NCBI GenBank assembly: GCA_016719535.1
Contig: JADJYX010000001.1
Span: 930,001 to 994,000 of the forward strand
DNA length: 64,000 bases
Origin: Rubrivivax sp.
GTDB lineage: Bacteria > Pseudomonadota > Gammaproteobacteria > Burkholderiales > Burkholderiaceae_C
Direction: 5' to 3'
The notes beneath the pieces are model-generated. The model did no database searches. It was given only the letters and a program-made list of their open reading frames with translations, and was not told where the DNA came from. The position numbers and the translations under genes were made by a program. Of this stretch, positions 1 through 8,527 are shown one piece after another; the stretch's first letter is position 1; each line of letters begins with the position of its first letter.

Positions 1-146
1 CAGTTGGCCGCCACGTTCCAGTTGCCGCTGGCCGGGTTGAAGGTGCAGGCGGCGGCCTGGCTGTCGTCGACGGGTGCCGCACCCAGGGCCAGCAGGGCGG
101 CCAGGGCCAGGCTGGTCTTGCGCGTGCGCAGGCGGTTGGCGGTCAT
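1..146 (-). CDS. N-terminus of a secreted protein (truncated by window edge)
   Basis: Only the first 48 codons are present; the gene continues beyond base 1. The ATG at 146 follows a GGGGAGA ribosome site. The product begins with basic residues (R5, R7, R9, K10), then an Ala/Leu hydrophobic stretch (about residues 12-24) and a likely signal-peptidase site near AQAAA. The mature start, CTFNPASGNWNVAAN, resembles the G-N-W repeats at the start of autotransporter or filamentous-type secreted proteins. Export is well supported. Function cannot be named from this fragment. Confidence 0.6.
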   Translation of the reverse strand, partial: MTANRLRTRKTSLALAALLALGAAPVDDSQAAACTFNPASGNWNVAAN

Positions 147-375
147 CGGTGGTCTCCCCGGTTGCTTCCTGGGCACCGAGGTTCGCCCCCGATCGTTAGG
201 CCTGCGTTAGCCAGCCGGGCCTTCCGAGGCGGTCAGGACCCACCGGAATGCGGGGGTGAAGGGCCCGCGACCGCGCGCATGCGGCCGTTTCGACGTCGCG
301 GTCGGTCCTTGTATCCCCTGATGTCGGGCCCTGGAGACCCGGGTGCAGAATCGTCCACGAGCGGACGGAGCCCCC

Positions 376-2043
376 ATGGAGAAGATCTGGCTGAAGCAGT
401 ACCCGGCGGGCGTGCCCACCGAGATCAGGACCGACCTCTACCCGTCGCTGGTGGCCCTGCTGGAGGAGAGCTTTCGCAAATACCGCGACCAGAAGGCCTA
501 CCTCTTCATGGGCCGGGCCTATACCTTCGGCCAGATCGACGACCATTCGCGCGCCTTCGCCGCCTGGCTGCAGGCCAGCGGCCTGGCTGCCGGCGACCGC
601 GTGGCGGTGATGCTGCCCAACGTGCCGCAGTATCCGGTGGCGGTGGCCGGCATCCTGCGCGCCGGCATGGTGGTGGTCAACGTCAACCCGCTGTATACGC
701 CGCGCGAGCTCGAGCACCAGCTCAAGGATTCGGGCGCCAAGGCGATCGTCGTGCTCGAGAATTTCGCCGCCACGCTGCAGCAGGTGATCGACGCGGTGCC
801 GACGAAGAAGGTGGTCGTCGCCGCGATGGGCGACCTGCTCGGGCTGCTGAAAGGTGCGCTCGTCAACCACGTCGTGCGCCACGTCAAGAAGATGGTGCCC
901 GCCTGGCGGTTGCCGGGGGCGCTGCGCTTCAACGACGCGCTGGCCGCCGGCCGCAACAAGCCCTATACGCCGCCGAAGGTGGGGCCCGACGACATCGCCG
1001 TGCTGCAGTACACCGGCGGCACCACCGGCGTGAGCAAGGGCGCGGTGCTGCTGCACCGCAACCTGGTGGCCAACGTGCTGCAGGCCGAGGCCTGGTACCA
1101 GCCGGCGCTGAAGAAGATTCCGCCCGGCGAGCAGATCGTCACCGTGTGCGCGCTGCCGCTCTATCACATCTTCGGTTTCAACACCAACATGATGCTGGGC
1201 ATGCGCATGGGCGGCTGCAACATCCTGCTGCCCAATGCGCGCGACTTTGCGGCGGTGCTGAAGGAGCTTTCGCAATACCGCGTCCACAGCTTCCCGGCGG
1301 TCAATACGCTGTTCAATGCCCTGGCCAACCACCCGGACTTCGACAAGGTCGACTGGTCGCACCTGAAGATCAGCGTCGGTGGCGGCATGGCGGTGCAGCA
1401 GGCCACGGCCAAGCTCTGGCTCGAGAAGACCGGCTGCCCGATCTGCGAAGGCTACGGCCTGTCCGAGACCAGCCCGTCGGCCACCTGCAACCCGGTCGAC
1501 AGCACGGCCTACAGCGGCAATATCGGCCTGCCCATGCCCGGCACCGAGCTCACGCTGCTCGACGACGAAGGCCGCGAGGTGCCGCCCGGTGCGGCGGGCG
1601 AGATCGCCATCCGCGGGCCGCAGGTGATGGCCGGCTACTGGCAGCGCCCCGACGAGACGGCCAAGGTGATGACGGCCGACGGTTTTTTCCGCACCGGCGA
1701 TATCGGCATCGTCGACGAGCGCGGCTATTTCAGGATCGTCGACCGCAAGAAGGACATGATCCTGGTCAGCGGCTTCAACGTCTACCCGAACGAGGTCGAG
1801 GACGTCATCACGCAGATGCCCGGCGTGCTCGAATGTGCGGCCATCGGCGTGCCCGATGCCAAGGCCGGCGAGGCGGTGAAGGTGGTGGTGGTGCGCAAGG
1901 ACCCGGCCATCACCGAGGCCGACATCCGTGCCTACTGCGAGGCCAACCTCACCGGCTACAAGCGGCCGAAGATCATCGAGTTCCGCAACGACCTGCCGAA
2001 GTCACCGGTCGGCAAGATCCTGCGCCGCGAGCTGCGCAGCTGA
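376..2043 (+). CDS. fadD: Long-chain fatty-acid--CoA ligase
   Basis: 555 residues, close to E. coli FadD (561) and similar to it along the full length. It activates fatty acids to acyl-CoA via an acyl-adenylate, feeding beta-oxidation or lipid synthesis at the inner membrane face. The AMP-binding P-loop YTGGTTGVSKG lies near residue 212, the GYGLSE motif near 360, the DRKKDMILVSGFNVYPNE hinge/FACS motif near 456, and GKILRREL closes the protein with the catalytic lysine. ATG 376 is chosen over an in-frame ATG at 343 because a GGAG sits just upstream and the protein then starts MEKIWLKQYP like FadD. A strong terminator follows. Confidence 0.95.
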   Translation: MEKIWLKQYPAGVPTEIRTDLYPSLVALLEESFRKYRDQKAYLFMGRAYTFGQIDDHSRAFAAWLQASGLAAGDRVAVMLPNVPQYPVAVAGILRAGMVVVNVNPLYTPRELEHQLKDSGAKAIVVLENFAATLQQVIDAVPTKKVVVAAMGDLLGLLKGALVNHVVRHVKKMVPAWRLPGALRFNDALAAGRNKPYTPPKVGPDDIAVLQYTGGTTGVSKGAVLLHRNLVANVLQAEAWYQPALKKIPPGEQIVTVCALPLYHIFGFNTNMMLGMRMGGCNILLPNARDFAAVLKELSQYRVHSFPAVNTLFNALANHPDFDKVDWSHLKISVGGGMAVQQATAKLWLEKTGCPICEGYGLSETSPSATCNPVDSTAYSGNIGLPMPGTELTLLDDEGREVPPGAAGEIAIRGPQVMAGYWQRPDETAKVMTADGFFRTGDIGIVDERGYFRIVDRKKDMILVSGFNVYPNEVEDVITQMPGVLECAAIGVPDAKAGEAVKVVVVRKDPAITEADIRAYCEANLTGYKRPKIIEFRNDLPKSPVGKILRRELRS

Positions 2044-2057
2044 GGCTGCCGCCCATG

Positions 2058-2098
2058 CGCCAAAGGGCATCGCCTCGCGGCGATGCCCTTTGGCGTTT
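2058..2098 (+). terminator. Rho-independent terminator after fadD
   Basis: A perfect 16-bp inverted repeat (2058-2073 and 2080-2095) with a 6-base loop follows fadD by 15 bases and is trailed by TTT. It lies between convergent fadD and the minus-strand DUF4148-like gene, so it may serve both. Confidence 0.85.
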
Positions 2099-2111
2099 CA
2101 GACGGACCGGT

Positions 2112-2465
2112 TCAGCGCTGGTTCTGCGCGATCACCAGCGTGGTGCTCACGCTCGGGCGCCTGGCCAGGTAGGCCGAGCCGCTGTCCTCGCCGGTCAGCG
2201 CGGCGACTTCGCCGCTGCGGGTGATGGCCACGGCCTCGGCGTGCACGGCGGCGCGGTCGAGCACCGACCGGGCCTGGCTGCGCACGTTGTAGCTGGTGCT
2301 CCAGGGGTTGATGCGCGCTTGCTGGAACTGCGACAGGTCGGCCTGCACCTCGGCACGCGACTTCAGCGACTGGTGCTGCACGGGGTCGAGGGTGATGTCG
2401 TCGGCGAAGGCGCTGCCGGCGGCGACGGCAAAGGCGATGGCGGCGATGGAGGCGATGCGGTTCAT
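2112..2465 (-). CDS. Small exported DUF4148-like protein
   Basis: 117 residues. The start at 2465 follows GAGGAT and gives MNRIASIAAIAFAVAAGSAFA, a textbook signal peptide cleaved before DDITLD. The mature part carries a short segment with the pattern SRAEVQADLSQFQQARINP, typical of the DUF4148 family that is abundant in Burkholderiales. It is probably periplasmic and its biochemical role is unknown. It is transcribed divergently from rsmE, with a dyad in the shared intergenic region. Confidence 0.7.
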   Translation of the reverse strand: MNRIASIAAIAFAVAAGSAFADDITLDPVQHQSLKSRAEVQADLSQFQQARINPWSTSYNVRSQARSVLDRAAVHAEAVAITRSGEVAALTGEDSGSAYLARRPSVSTTLVIAQNQR

Positions 2466-2559
2466 GGTCGGTATCCTCGGGTTGGGGGTTCGGTGGAGGA
2501 CGGTCACTGCGCCGTCCTTGATGAGCAGTGTGCAAACCCGGACCGATCGTTTCCGCACG

Positions 2560-2585
2560 CGAAGATGACAAGTTCGTCATCTTCG
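2560..2585. promoter_or_regulatory. 10-bp inverted repeat between divergent promoters
   Basis: CGAAGATGAC (2560-2569) is repeated inverted as GTCATCTTCG (2576-2585) around a 6-base centre. It lies between the divergent DUF4148-like gene and rsmE, 21 bases before the rsmE start, so it overlaps the expected rsmE promoter or leader. A dimeric-regulator operator fits better than a terminator because no T-tract follows. Confidence 0.45.
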
Positions 2586-2606
2586 GCCGACCGCACAATC
2601 GGCCCC

Positions 2607-3314
2607 ATGCTGCGCCTTTATGTCGATGCGCCGCTGGCAGCCGGCCAGCGGCTGGACCTGCCGCCCGGCCCGGCGCGCCATGCCCAGGTGCGGCGCGTGC
2701 AGCCTGGCGATGCGCTGCTGCTGTTCGACGGCCGCGGCGGCGAATGGCAGGCGCGCGTGCAGGCCATGGGCCGGCAGTCGGTGCAGGTCGAACTGCTGGC
2801 CCACGCTGCCGTCGACCGCGAACTGCGCCCCCGTGTGACGCTGGCCGTGGGCATGCCCGCCAACGAGCGCATGGACTGGCTGGTCGAGAAGGCCACCGAG
2901 CTGGGTGCCGCCGCGCTGCAGCCGCTGCTGTGCGAGCGCTCGGTGCTGCGCCTGCAGGGCGAGCGTGCCGAGCGCAAGCGCGAGCACTGGCAGGCGCAGG
3001 CGGTGGCCGCTGCCGAGCAGTGCGGCCGCACGCAGCTGCCCGCGGTGCAGCCGGTGCGGCGCCCGGCCGACTGGCTGCACGGTCTGCCCGCCGGCGGTGT
3101 GCGCTGGCTGCTCAGCCCGCAGGCCGCGTCGCCACCGGCACGGCCGGCGGCCGATGCCGCGCTGCTGGTGCTCAGCGGCCCCGAGGGCGGGCTGTCGGCG
3201 GACGAAGAGCGCGCCGCCCGCGCCGCCGGCTTCGATGCGGTGCAGCTGGGCCCGCGCGTGCTGCGCGCCGAGACCGCACCGCTGGCCGTGCTGGCCTGGC
3301 TGGCCCTGGGTTGA
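2607..3314 (+). CDS. rsmE: 16S rRNA (uracil-1498-N3)-methyltransferase
   Basis: 235 residues, the usual RsmE length. It methylates U1498 of 16S rRNA using SAM. An N-terminal PUA-like domain (MLRLYVDAPLAAGQ, residues 1-70) precedes a SPOUT methyltransferase domain. The knotted SAM-binding site is visible as LSGPEGGLS (about 188-196) and LGPRVLRAETAPL (about 212-224). ATG 2607 gives the typical RsmE N-terminus. The same frame stays open far upstream but without homology. The amidase starts 18 bases after the stop. Confidence 0.93.
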   Translation: MLRLYVDAPLAAGQRLDLPPGPARHAQVRRVQPGDALLLFDGRGGEWQARVQAMGRQSVQVELLAHAAVDRELRPRVTLAVGMPANERMDWLVEKATELGAAALQPLLCERSVLRLQGERAERKREHWQAQAVAAAEQCGRTQLPAVQPVRRPADWLHGLPAGGVRWLLSPQAASPPARPAADAALLVLSGPEGGLSADEERAARAAGFDAVQLGPRVLRAETAPLAVLAWLALG

Positions 3315-3332
3315 CGCGGGCGTGACGGGCCG

Positions 3333-4829
3333 ATGAATCACGCCGACTACCTGCGCCACGACGCCACCGCGCTGGCCGCGCTCGTGCGCCGCGGCGAGGT
3401 GCAGCCGGCCGGACTGCTGGAACTCGCGCGGGCCCAGGCGCAGCGCGTGCAGCCGCGCATCAATGCCCTCGTGCGGCTGATGACGGACGAGGCGCGCGCG
3501 CAGATCGAGCGTGGCCTTGCCGGGCCGCTGGCCGGCGTGCCCTTCCTGCTCAAGGATGGCCTGCAGGACTACGCCGGCGTGCCGACGAGCCTGGGCAGCC
3601 GTTCGATGCAGCGCTATGTGCCGACGCAGCATGCGGCGGTGACGCGCCGCTTCCTCGACGCCGGCCTGGTGGTCTTCGGCAAGACCAACCTGCCCGAATT
3701 CGGCCTCAAGGGCGTCAGCGACTCGGCCTGTCACGGTGCGGTCAACAACCCCTGGGACCTGTCGCGCAACGCCGGCGGCTCCAGCGGCGGCGCCGCCGCC
3801 GCGGTGGCTGCCGGCGTGCTGCCGATGGCCGCCGGCAGCGACGGCGGCGGATCGCTGCGCATTCCCGCCTCGTGCTGCGGCCTCTTCGCGCTCAAGCCCT
3901 CGCGCGGGCGCATCTCCGAGGCGCCGCTGTTCGGCGAGGTGTGGTTCGGCGCCTGCACGCATGGCGTGCTCTCGCGCAGCGTGCGCGACAGCGCGCTCGC
4001 GCTCGACATCCTGTGCGGCAGCGAGCCCGGCGACCCCTTTGTCGGCGGCGCGCCGGCTGTGCCCTTCGTGCAGGCCCTGGCGCAGCCACCGCGGCGGCTG
4101 CGCATCGGTTTTTCCACCGCCTCGCCGATCGGCACGCCGGTGACGCCCGACGCGGTGGCGGCGGTCGAGCGCGCCGTTGCGCTGCTGCAGGGGCTGGGCC
4201 ACGAGGTCGAGCCGGCGGCGCCGGCCTTCGACGGCCCTGCGCTGGCACGCTCCTACCTGGCGATGTACCTCGGCCAGACGGCGGTCGATGTCGAGCACGC
4301 ACGCCGCCTGGGCGCGGGCGCGCGCGAATTCGAACTGCTCACGCGGGCGATGGCGGTGCTGGGCCGCGGCAGCTCGGCGGTCACGCTGACGACCGAGTTG
4401 CTGCGCTGGAACGACTTTGCGCGCGCGCTCGGCGCCTTCCACCAGCGCTACGACGGCTGGCTCACGCCCACCATGGCCGGCCCGGCGCCGCGCCATGGCC
4501 AGACCGACCTGCCGCGCGCCCTGGCGCTGGTGCTGGATGCGCTGGTCAGCACCGGCGTGCTGCGCCTGCTGGCCGGCACCGGCCTGGTGGCGCGCATCGT
4601 CGACGGCATCGCCACCGACAACCTGACGCCGGTGCCCTTCACGCAACTGGCCAACCTGACCGGCACGCCGGCGATGAGCCTGCCGCTGCACCGCACCGCC
4701 GACGGCCTGCCGATGGGGGTGCAGCTGGTCGGCCGCATGGGCGACGAGGCCACGCTGCTGCAGCTGGCCGCGCAACTGGAGACGGCCGCGCCCTGGTTCG
4801 ACCGTCTGCCGGCGCTGGCCCATGGCTGA
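3333..4829 (+). CDS. Amidase (amidase-signature family)
   Basis: 498 residues. Hydrolyses an amide bond; the substrate is not predictable. The amidase-signature triad is visible: catalytic Lys74 in FLLKDG, the cis-Ser in the GGSSGGAAAAVAAG segment near residues 148-161, and the nucleophilic Ser in GSDGGGSLRIPAS (about 169-181). In this last motif the common Thr of GSDTGGS is Gly. No signal peptide is seen, so it is cytoplasmic. It may be cotranscribed with rsmE. Homology to GatA-type amidases is clear but gat neighbours are absent, so a tRNA amidotransferase role is unlikely. Confidence 0.88.
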   Translation: MNHADYLRHDATALAALVRRGEVQPAGLLELARAQAQRVQPRINALVRLMTDEARAQIERGLAGPLAGVPFLLKDGLQDYAGVPTSLGSRSMQRYVPTQHAAVTRRFLDAGLVVFGKTNLPEFGLKGVSDSACHGAVNNPWDLSRNAGGSSGGAAAAVAAGVLPMAAGSDGGGSLRIPASCCGLFALKPSRGRISEAPLFGEVWFGACTHGVLSRSVRDSALALDILCGSEPGDPFVGGAPAVPFVQALAQPPRRLRIGFSTASPIGTPVTPDAVAAVERAVALLQGLGHEVEPAAPAFDGPALARSYLAMYLGQTAVDVEHARRLGAGAREFELLTRAMAVLGRGSSAVTLTTELLRWNDFARALGAFHQRYDGWLTPTMAGPAPRHGQTDLPRALALVLDALVSTGVLRLLAGTGLVARIVDGIATDNLTPVPFTQLANLTGTPAMSLPLHRTADGLPMGVQLVGRMGDEATLLQLAAQLETAAPWFDRLPALAHG

Positions 4830-4843
4830 ACGACGACGGACCT

Positions 4844-4881
4844 ACCCGGATGGGCTATCACCCATCACCCGTCGCGGGAAT
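4844..4881 (+). promoter_or_regulatory. Two-box operator upstream of tusA
   Basis: Two copies of an ACCC-N4-GGG-type dyad: ACCCGGATGGGCTAT (4844-4858) and ACCCGTCGCGGGAAT (4867-4881), with equivalent bases 23 bp apart. The right edge continues AATAGACGCCA, identical to the soeA upstream region. The same arrangement precedes dsrA and soeA. It ends about 70 bases before tusA and lies in the expected promoter zone. Confidence 0.6.
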
Positions 4882-4949
4882 AGACGCCACCGGGCGCCCC
4901 GGGGGGTAATCAGGTTCGATGCAGGCGCACTGGACGCCAGGAGACACGC

Positions 4950-5177
4950 ATGAACTTCGACAAGGAATTCGACGCCTCGGGCCTGGCCTGCCCCTTGCCC
5001 ATCGTCAAGACGAAGAAGTCGCTCGCCGACATGGCGCCGGGGCAGGTGCTGCGCGTGGTGGCCACCGACCCCGGCTCGGTGTGCGACATGGAGGCCTTTG
5101 CCGAGCAGACCGGCCACGCGCTGCTGTCCTCGGGCGAGGAAGGCGGCAAGTATGTCTTCCTGCTGAAGAAGGGCTGA
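4950..5177 (+). CDS. tusA: TusA-family sulfur carrier
   Basis: 75 residues, a full-length TusA/SirA domain. Carries persulfide sulfur on Cys14 of the signature ACPLPIVKTKK. In sulfur oxidisers TusA passes sulfane sulfur between rhodanese, DsrE2/DsrEFH and DsrC. An AGGAGACA ribosome site lies just upstream, and similar sites recur throughout the island. First gene of a four-gene operon (tusA-dsrE2-yeeE-haem lipoprotein) and preceded by the shared two-box operator, which ties it to the dsr and soe operons. Confidence 0.92.
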   Translation: MNFDKEFDASGLACPLPIVKTKKSLADMAPGQVLRVVATDPGSVCDMEAFAEQTGHALLSSGEEGGKYVFLLKKG

Positions 5178-5184
5178 GCGCGCC

Positions 5185-5655
5185 ATGGCCGCCAAGAAGA
5201 TGGCGATCATCGCCACCAAGGGCGCGCTCGACATGGCGTACCCGCCGCTGATCCTGGCCTCCACGGCGGCCGCGCTCGGCTGGGAGGTGCAGATCTTCTT
5301 CACCTTCTACGGCCTGCAGCTGCTGCGCAAGGACCTCAGCGGCATCGCCATCAGCCCGCTGGCCAACCCGGCGATGCCGATGCCGGTGCCGATGCCGGTG
5401 GTGGTGTCGGTGCTGCCGGGCATGCAGGCGATGGCCACGTCGATGATGAAGGCCAAGATGAAGAAGAAGGGCGTGGCCTCGCTGCAGGAGTTGCGCGACC
5501 TCTGCCAGGAGGCCGAGGTCAAGTTCATCGCCTGCCAGATGACGGTGGACCTGTTCGAGTTTTCGAAGAACGACTTCATCGACAACATCGAATACGGCGG
5601 CGCGGCAACCTTCATGAAGTTTGCCGGCGAGACCGACGTCTGCCTGTTCATCTAG
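5185..5655 (+). CDS. dsrE2: DsrE2-type sulfur-relay protein
   Basis: 156 residues of the DsrE/DsrF-like superfamily, DsrE2 group. The Met/Pro-rich segment NPAMPMPVPMPVV (about residues 60-72) and the following LPGMQAMATSMMKAKMKKKGV are typical of DsrE2. A conserved Cys lies in FIACQMTVDLF (near residue 113). It exchanges persulfide sulfur with TusA; the two are normally encoded together, as here, 7 bases apart. It may be membrane-associated through its hydrophobic central segment. Confidence 0.9.
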   Translation: MAAKKMAIIATKGALDMAYPPLILASTAAALGWEVQIFFTFYGLQLLRKDLSGIAISPLANPAMPMPVPMPVVVSVLPGMQAMATSMMKAKMKKKGVASLQELRDLCQEAEVKFIACQMTVDLFEFSKNDFIDNIEYGGAATFMKFAGETDVCLFI

Positions 5656-5701
5656 CCGCGGGGCCGTTTACCGTGAGCGCGCGCCCTCGGGAGGCGACGG
5701 C

Positions 5702-6823
5702 ATGAATGCCGTGGCGGCGGACCCGGCCACCCTCGTCGTCGGCGGGGGCTTCGTGATCGCCTTCGTCTTCGGCCTCATGGCCTCGCGGGCCAACTTCTGC
5801 ACCATGGGCGCGCTGTCCGACATCGTCAACATGGGGCACTGGGGCCGCATGCGCATGTGGCTGCTGGCGGTGGCGGTGGCGGTGGCCGGTACCACGGCGC
5901 TGCGCTGGGGCGCGCAGGTCGATCTCGCCAAGGCGGTGACGATGCGGCCGTCGCTGGCGTGGCTGTCGCAGATCGTCGGCGGGCTGCTGTTCGGCGTCGG
6001 CATGACGCTGTCGGGCGGCTGCGCCAGCAAGAACCTGCTGCGCCTGGGGGGCGGCAGCGTGCGCTCGCTGGTGGTGCTGGTCTTCATGGGCATCGCCGCC
6101 TACATGACGCTCAAGGGCCTGTTCGCGCAATGGCGCGCCAGCTGGCTCGACCCCGTGCGCGTGGACCTGGGGGCACTGGGCTGGACCGACCAGAGCCTGC
6201 CCACCGCCGCCGCGCGGCTGCTGGGGCTGGATGCCGGGCCGGCGCTGCTGCTGGTGGCCGCGGTGGTGGTGCTGGCGCTGCTGGTCTTCGTCTTCAAGGA
6301 CGCACGTTTTCGCGCCAACACCGTGCAGGTGCTGGCCGGCGTGGTGCTGGGGCTTGCGGTGGTGGCGGGCTGGTACGTCACCGGCCACCTGGGCTACGGC
6401 GAAAACCCCGAGACGCTGGAAACCGTCTATTTCGCCACCAACACGCGCACGCTCGAATCGCTGAGCCTGGTGGCGCCGGCGGCCTTCGGGCTGGAGCTGC
6501 TGATGCTGTGGACCGACAAGTCGCTGCACCTGAGCTTCGGCATCGCTTCCGCCATCGGCATGGTGCTCGGCGCGCTGGTCCACGCGCTGGCGGCGCGCAA
6601 GTTCCGCTGGGAAGGCTTCGCTTCGATGGCCGACCTGCGCAACCAGCTGCTGGGCGCGGTGCTGATGGGTTTTGGCGGCGTCACCGCGCTCGGCTGCACG
6701 GTGGGCCAGGGCCTGTCGGGCCTGTCGACGCTGGCCATGGGTTCATTCATCGCGGTGGCCGGCATCGTGCTCGGCTCCGTCGTCACGCTGAGGGTCATGC
6801 TATGGCAAGCCGAACGCTCCTGA
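5702..6823 (+). CDS. YeeE/YedE-family sulfur-compound transporter
   Basis: 373 residues with about nine hydrophobic segments. Contains the conserved cysteine motifs of the YeeE/TsuA thiosulfate channel: ANFCTMGALSD (near residue 37), SGGCASKNLLR (near 107) and LGCTVGQGLSG (near 333). In E. coli this family imports thiosulfate and works with a TusA-like partner. Here it follows tusA and dsrE2, which fits sulfur uptake into the relay. ATG 5702 is preceded by GGGAGG. The end overlaps the next gene by 22 bases. The exact substrate (thiosulfate or another sulfane-sulfur compound) is inference. Confidence 0.85.
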   Translation: MNAVAADPATLVVGGGFVIAFVFGLMASRANFCTMGALSDIVNMGHWGRMRMWLLAVAVAVAGTTALRWGAQVDLAKAVTMRPSLAWLSQIVGGLLFGVGMTLSGGCASKNLLRLGGGSVRSLVVLVFMGIAAYMTLKGLFAQWRASWLDPVRVDLGALGWTDQSLPTAAARLLGLDAGPALLLVAAVVVLALLVFVFKDARFRANTVQVLAGVVLGLAVVAGWYVTGHLGYGENPETLETVYFATNTRTLESLSLVAPAAFGLELLMLWTDKSLHLSFGIASAIGMVLGALVHALAARKFRWEGFASMADLRNQLLGAVLMGFGGVTALGCTVGQGLSGLSTLAMGSFIAVAGIVLGSVVTLRVMLWQAERS

Positions 6824-7398
6824 ATCCCCGCCGCTGGCTGCTGCCGGCACTCGCCCTCGGACTGGCCGGCTGCGCCAGCGGCCCGAGCCAGGATACGGCC
6901 TGGCAGGCCGAGGCGCGCCAGGTCGCGGCCTCGGTGCCGCCCAGGCTGCTGACGGTGCTGCAGGCCGAGATCGCACGCGGCGGGCCGGCCGGCGCCGTCG
7001 AGGTCTGCCGCGACAAGGCGCCGGCGATGGCGCGCGCCGCCTCCGAACAAAGCGGCTGGGCCATCCGCCGCGTCAGCCTGCGCAACCGCAACCCCAAGGC
7101 CGTGCCCGACGCGTGGGAGCGCGCCGCGCTGGAGGACTTCGACCGCCGCGCCGCCGCCGGCGAGCCGCCGGCGCAGCTGGAGCGGGTCGAGGTCGTCAAC
7201 GACGGCGGTCGCCGCCTGCAGCGCTACATGCGCGCCTTGCCGACGCAGGATCTGTGCGTGCAATGCCACGGCACGCCCGACCGCATCAGCCCGGCGGTGG
7301 CGGCCAAGCTGACCCAGATCTACCCGCAGGACCGCGCCGTCGGCTACCGCGTGGGCCAGATCCGCGGCGCCATCACGCTGTACCGGCCGGCGCCCTGA
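6802..7398 (+). CDS. DUF3365-type haem lipoprotein
   Basis: 198 residues. A lipobox LAGC (Cys near residue 25) follows a hydrophobic signal, so a lipid-anchored periplasmic protein is predicted. One c-type haem site CVQCH lies near residue 152 (sequence LCVQCHGTP). The middle matches the DUF3365/Tll0287-like haem domain. It overlaps the end of the transporter gene, indicating translational coupling. An electron-transfer or sulfur-sensing role at the periplasmic face is plausible but unproven. The operon ends with a strong hairpin. Confidence 0.78.
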   Translation: MASRTLLNPRRWLLPALALGLAGCASGPSQDTAWQAEARQVAASVPPRLLTVLQAEIARGGPAGAVEVCRDKAPAMARAASEQSGWAIRRVSLRNRNPKAVPDAWERAALEDFDRRAAAGEPPAQLERVEVVNDGGRRLQRYMRALPTQDLCVQCHGTPDRISPAVAAKLTQIYPQDRAVGYRVGQIRGAITLYRPAP

Positions 7399-7402
7399 CA
7401 AG

Positions 7403-7440
7403 GTGAACGAACCCGGCGCGCCCGCGCCGGGTTCGTTCAC
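7403..7440. terminator. Bidirectional terminator between convergent operons
   Basis: A perfect inverted repeat (7403-7420 against 7423-7440) begins 5 bases after the stop of the haem-lipoprotein gene. It lies between that operon and the convergent minus-strand accessory operon ending at 7463. The stem is very GC-rich and T-tracts are poor, but position and symmetry make a two-way terminator the best reading. Confidence 0.8.
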
Positions 7441-7462
7441 GCCTGGTGAGGCGCCCGCTGCG

Positions 7463-8527
7463 TCACGCGCCGCACACCGCCTGCGGCGCGACGAGCAGGG
7501 CGGCCACCGCGGCTGCCGAGCCGGGGTCGCGATCGTCGTGCAGGGCCAGCGCCTGCGTCGCCAACGCCTCGAAATGGGCGTGGCCGGCGGCCACCGCGTC
7601 ATGCAGCGGTGCCAGGCCGTCGCCGGCCCGCCACGCGGCGCCGGCAGCGAGCAGGCGCGGAAACAGCGCCGCGCGCACGCCGTCGAAGCTGGCAAACCAG
7701 GCATGCAGCGGCGCCGCCTCGGCGCGCGCCAGCAAGTCGGGCAGCGTGCGCTGCAGATCGGCCAGCAGGTCGCGCAGCGCCACGGCATGCAGGTCGCTGC
7801 GCCGGTCGGGCAGGGCGGCGCGCAGGGCCGGCCAGCGTGCGCCCAGGCGCTGGCCGACCCGGTATTCGCCCAGCTCGTGCAGCACCGAGACCTCGACCAG
7901 GTCGTCCAGCCAGCGCGGCAGGGCGCGCTCGAAGCCCTCGTCCAGGCCATAGGCCAGCACCAGCGCGTGCCAGGCGCTGCCCTCGCGCCGGCGCATCGTC
8001 CAGGCCTCGTAGCCCTGCCAGCACCAGCGCGCCAGCGCCTCGCGCCGGATGACGATGGGGCCGGCGCCGCCGCCGGCCAGCACCGCCGGCGGTGCCGCCA
8101 GCCCGCGCGCCAGTTCGCGCCCGGCCTGCAGCACGGTGACGCCGTCGCGCCGGTCTTCGCCATGGCGCTCGGCGAGGAAGAAGACCGGCCGGCCGCCGCC
8201 GGGCCCGCCCAGGCGGCCGGCGCCATAGAGCCAGCCCTGCGCCTGCAGCCGCTGGTTCAGCGCATCGGCCTCGAAGGGGTCGAGCGCTTCGCCGCCCGCC
8301 GGCAGCGCGGCATAGGGGGTGTCGGCCAGCTCGTCCCACAGCGCCTCGCGCGCGGCGATCCAGCTGCCCACGTCGGCACGCGGCAGCGAGGCCGTCAGCG
8401 GCAGGCCGGCTTCCCAGCGGAAGAATTCGCGCATCTGCAGCAAGTAGGTGCACAGCGTCAGCTCGCCGGCATGGCGCGCATCGGCGCGGTGGCAGTTGGC
8501 CTGCACCGCGGACACCAGCTCGGGCAT
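7463..8527 (-). CDS. Conserved protein of dsr accessory operon (possibly Sfum_1244 family)
   Basis: 354 residues, no signal peptide and no clear membrane span. The N-terminus has the pattern NCHRADARHAGELTLCTYLLQMREFFRWE (near residues 11-39), a Cys/His-containing signature I associate, from memory only, with the uncharacterised Sfum_1244 family. The remainder is Arg/Ala/Leu-rich and helical. Last gene of the minus-strand operon: its ATG overlaps the preceding stop (TGATG), so it is translationally coupled. Function unknown; its place next to dsr genes suggests a sulfur-oxidation accessory role. Confidence 0.7.
   Translation of the reverse strand: MPELVSAVQANCHRADARHAGELTLCTYLLQMREFFRWEAGLPLTASLPRADVGSWIAAREALWDELADTPYAALPAGGEALDPFEADALNQRLQAQGWLYGAGRLGGPGGGRPVFFLAERHGEDRRDGVTVLQAGRELARGLAAPPAVLAGGGAGPIVIRREALARWCWQGYEAWTMRRREGSAWHALVLAYGLDEGFERALPRWLDDLVEVSVLHELGEYRVGQRLGARWPALRAALPDRRSDLHAVALRDLLADLQRTLPDLLARAEAAPLHAWFASFDGVRAALFPRLLAAGAAWRAGDGLAPLHDAVAAGHAHFEALATQALALHDDRDPGSAAAVAALLVAPQAVCGA

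Noticed and set aside
4844..4881. Operator boxes as classical NarL heptamer pairs
   Set aside because: The half-sites resemble TACCC/GGGTA, but the spacing between CCC and GGG is 4, not the 6 expected for a 7-2-7 NarL site, so NarL-type binding is only a hypothesis.
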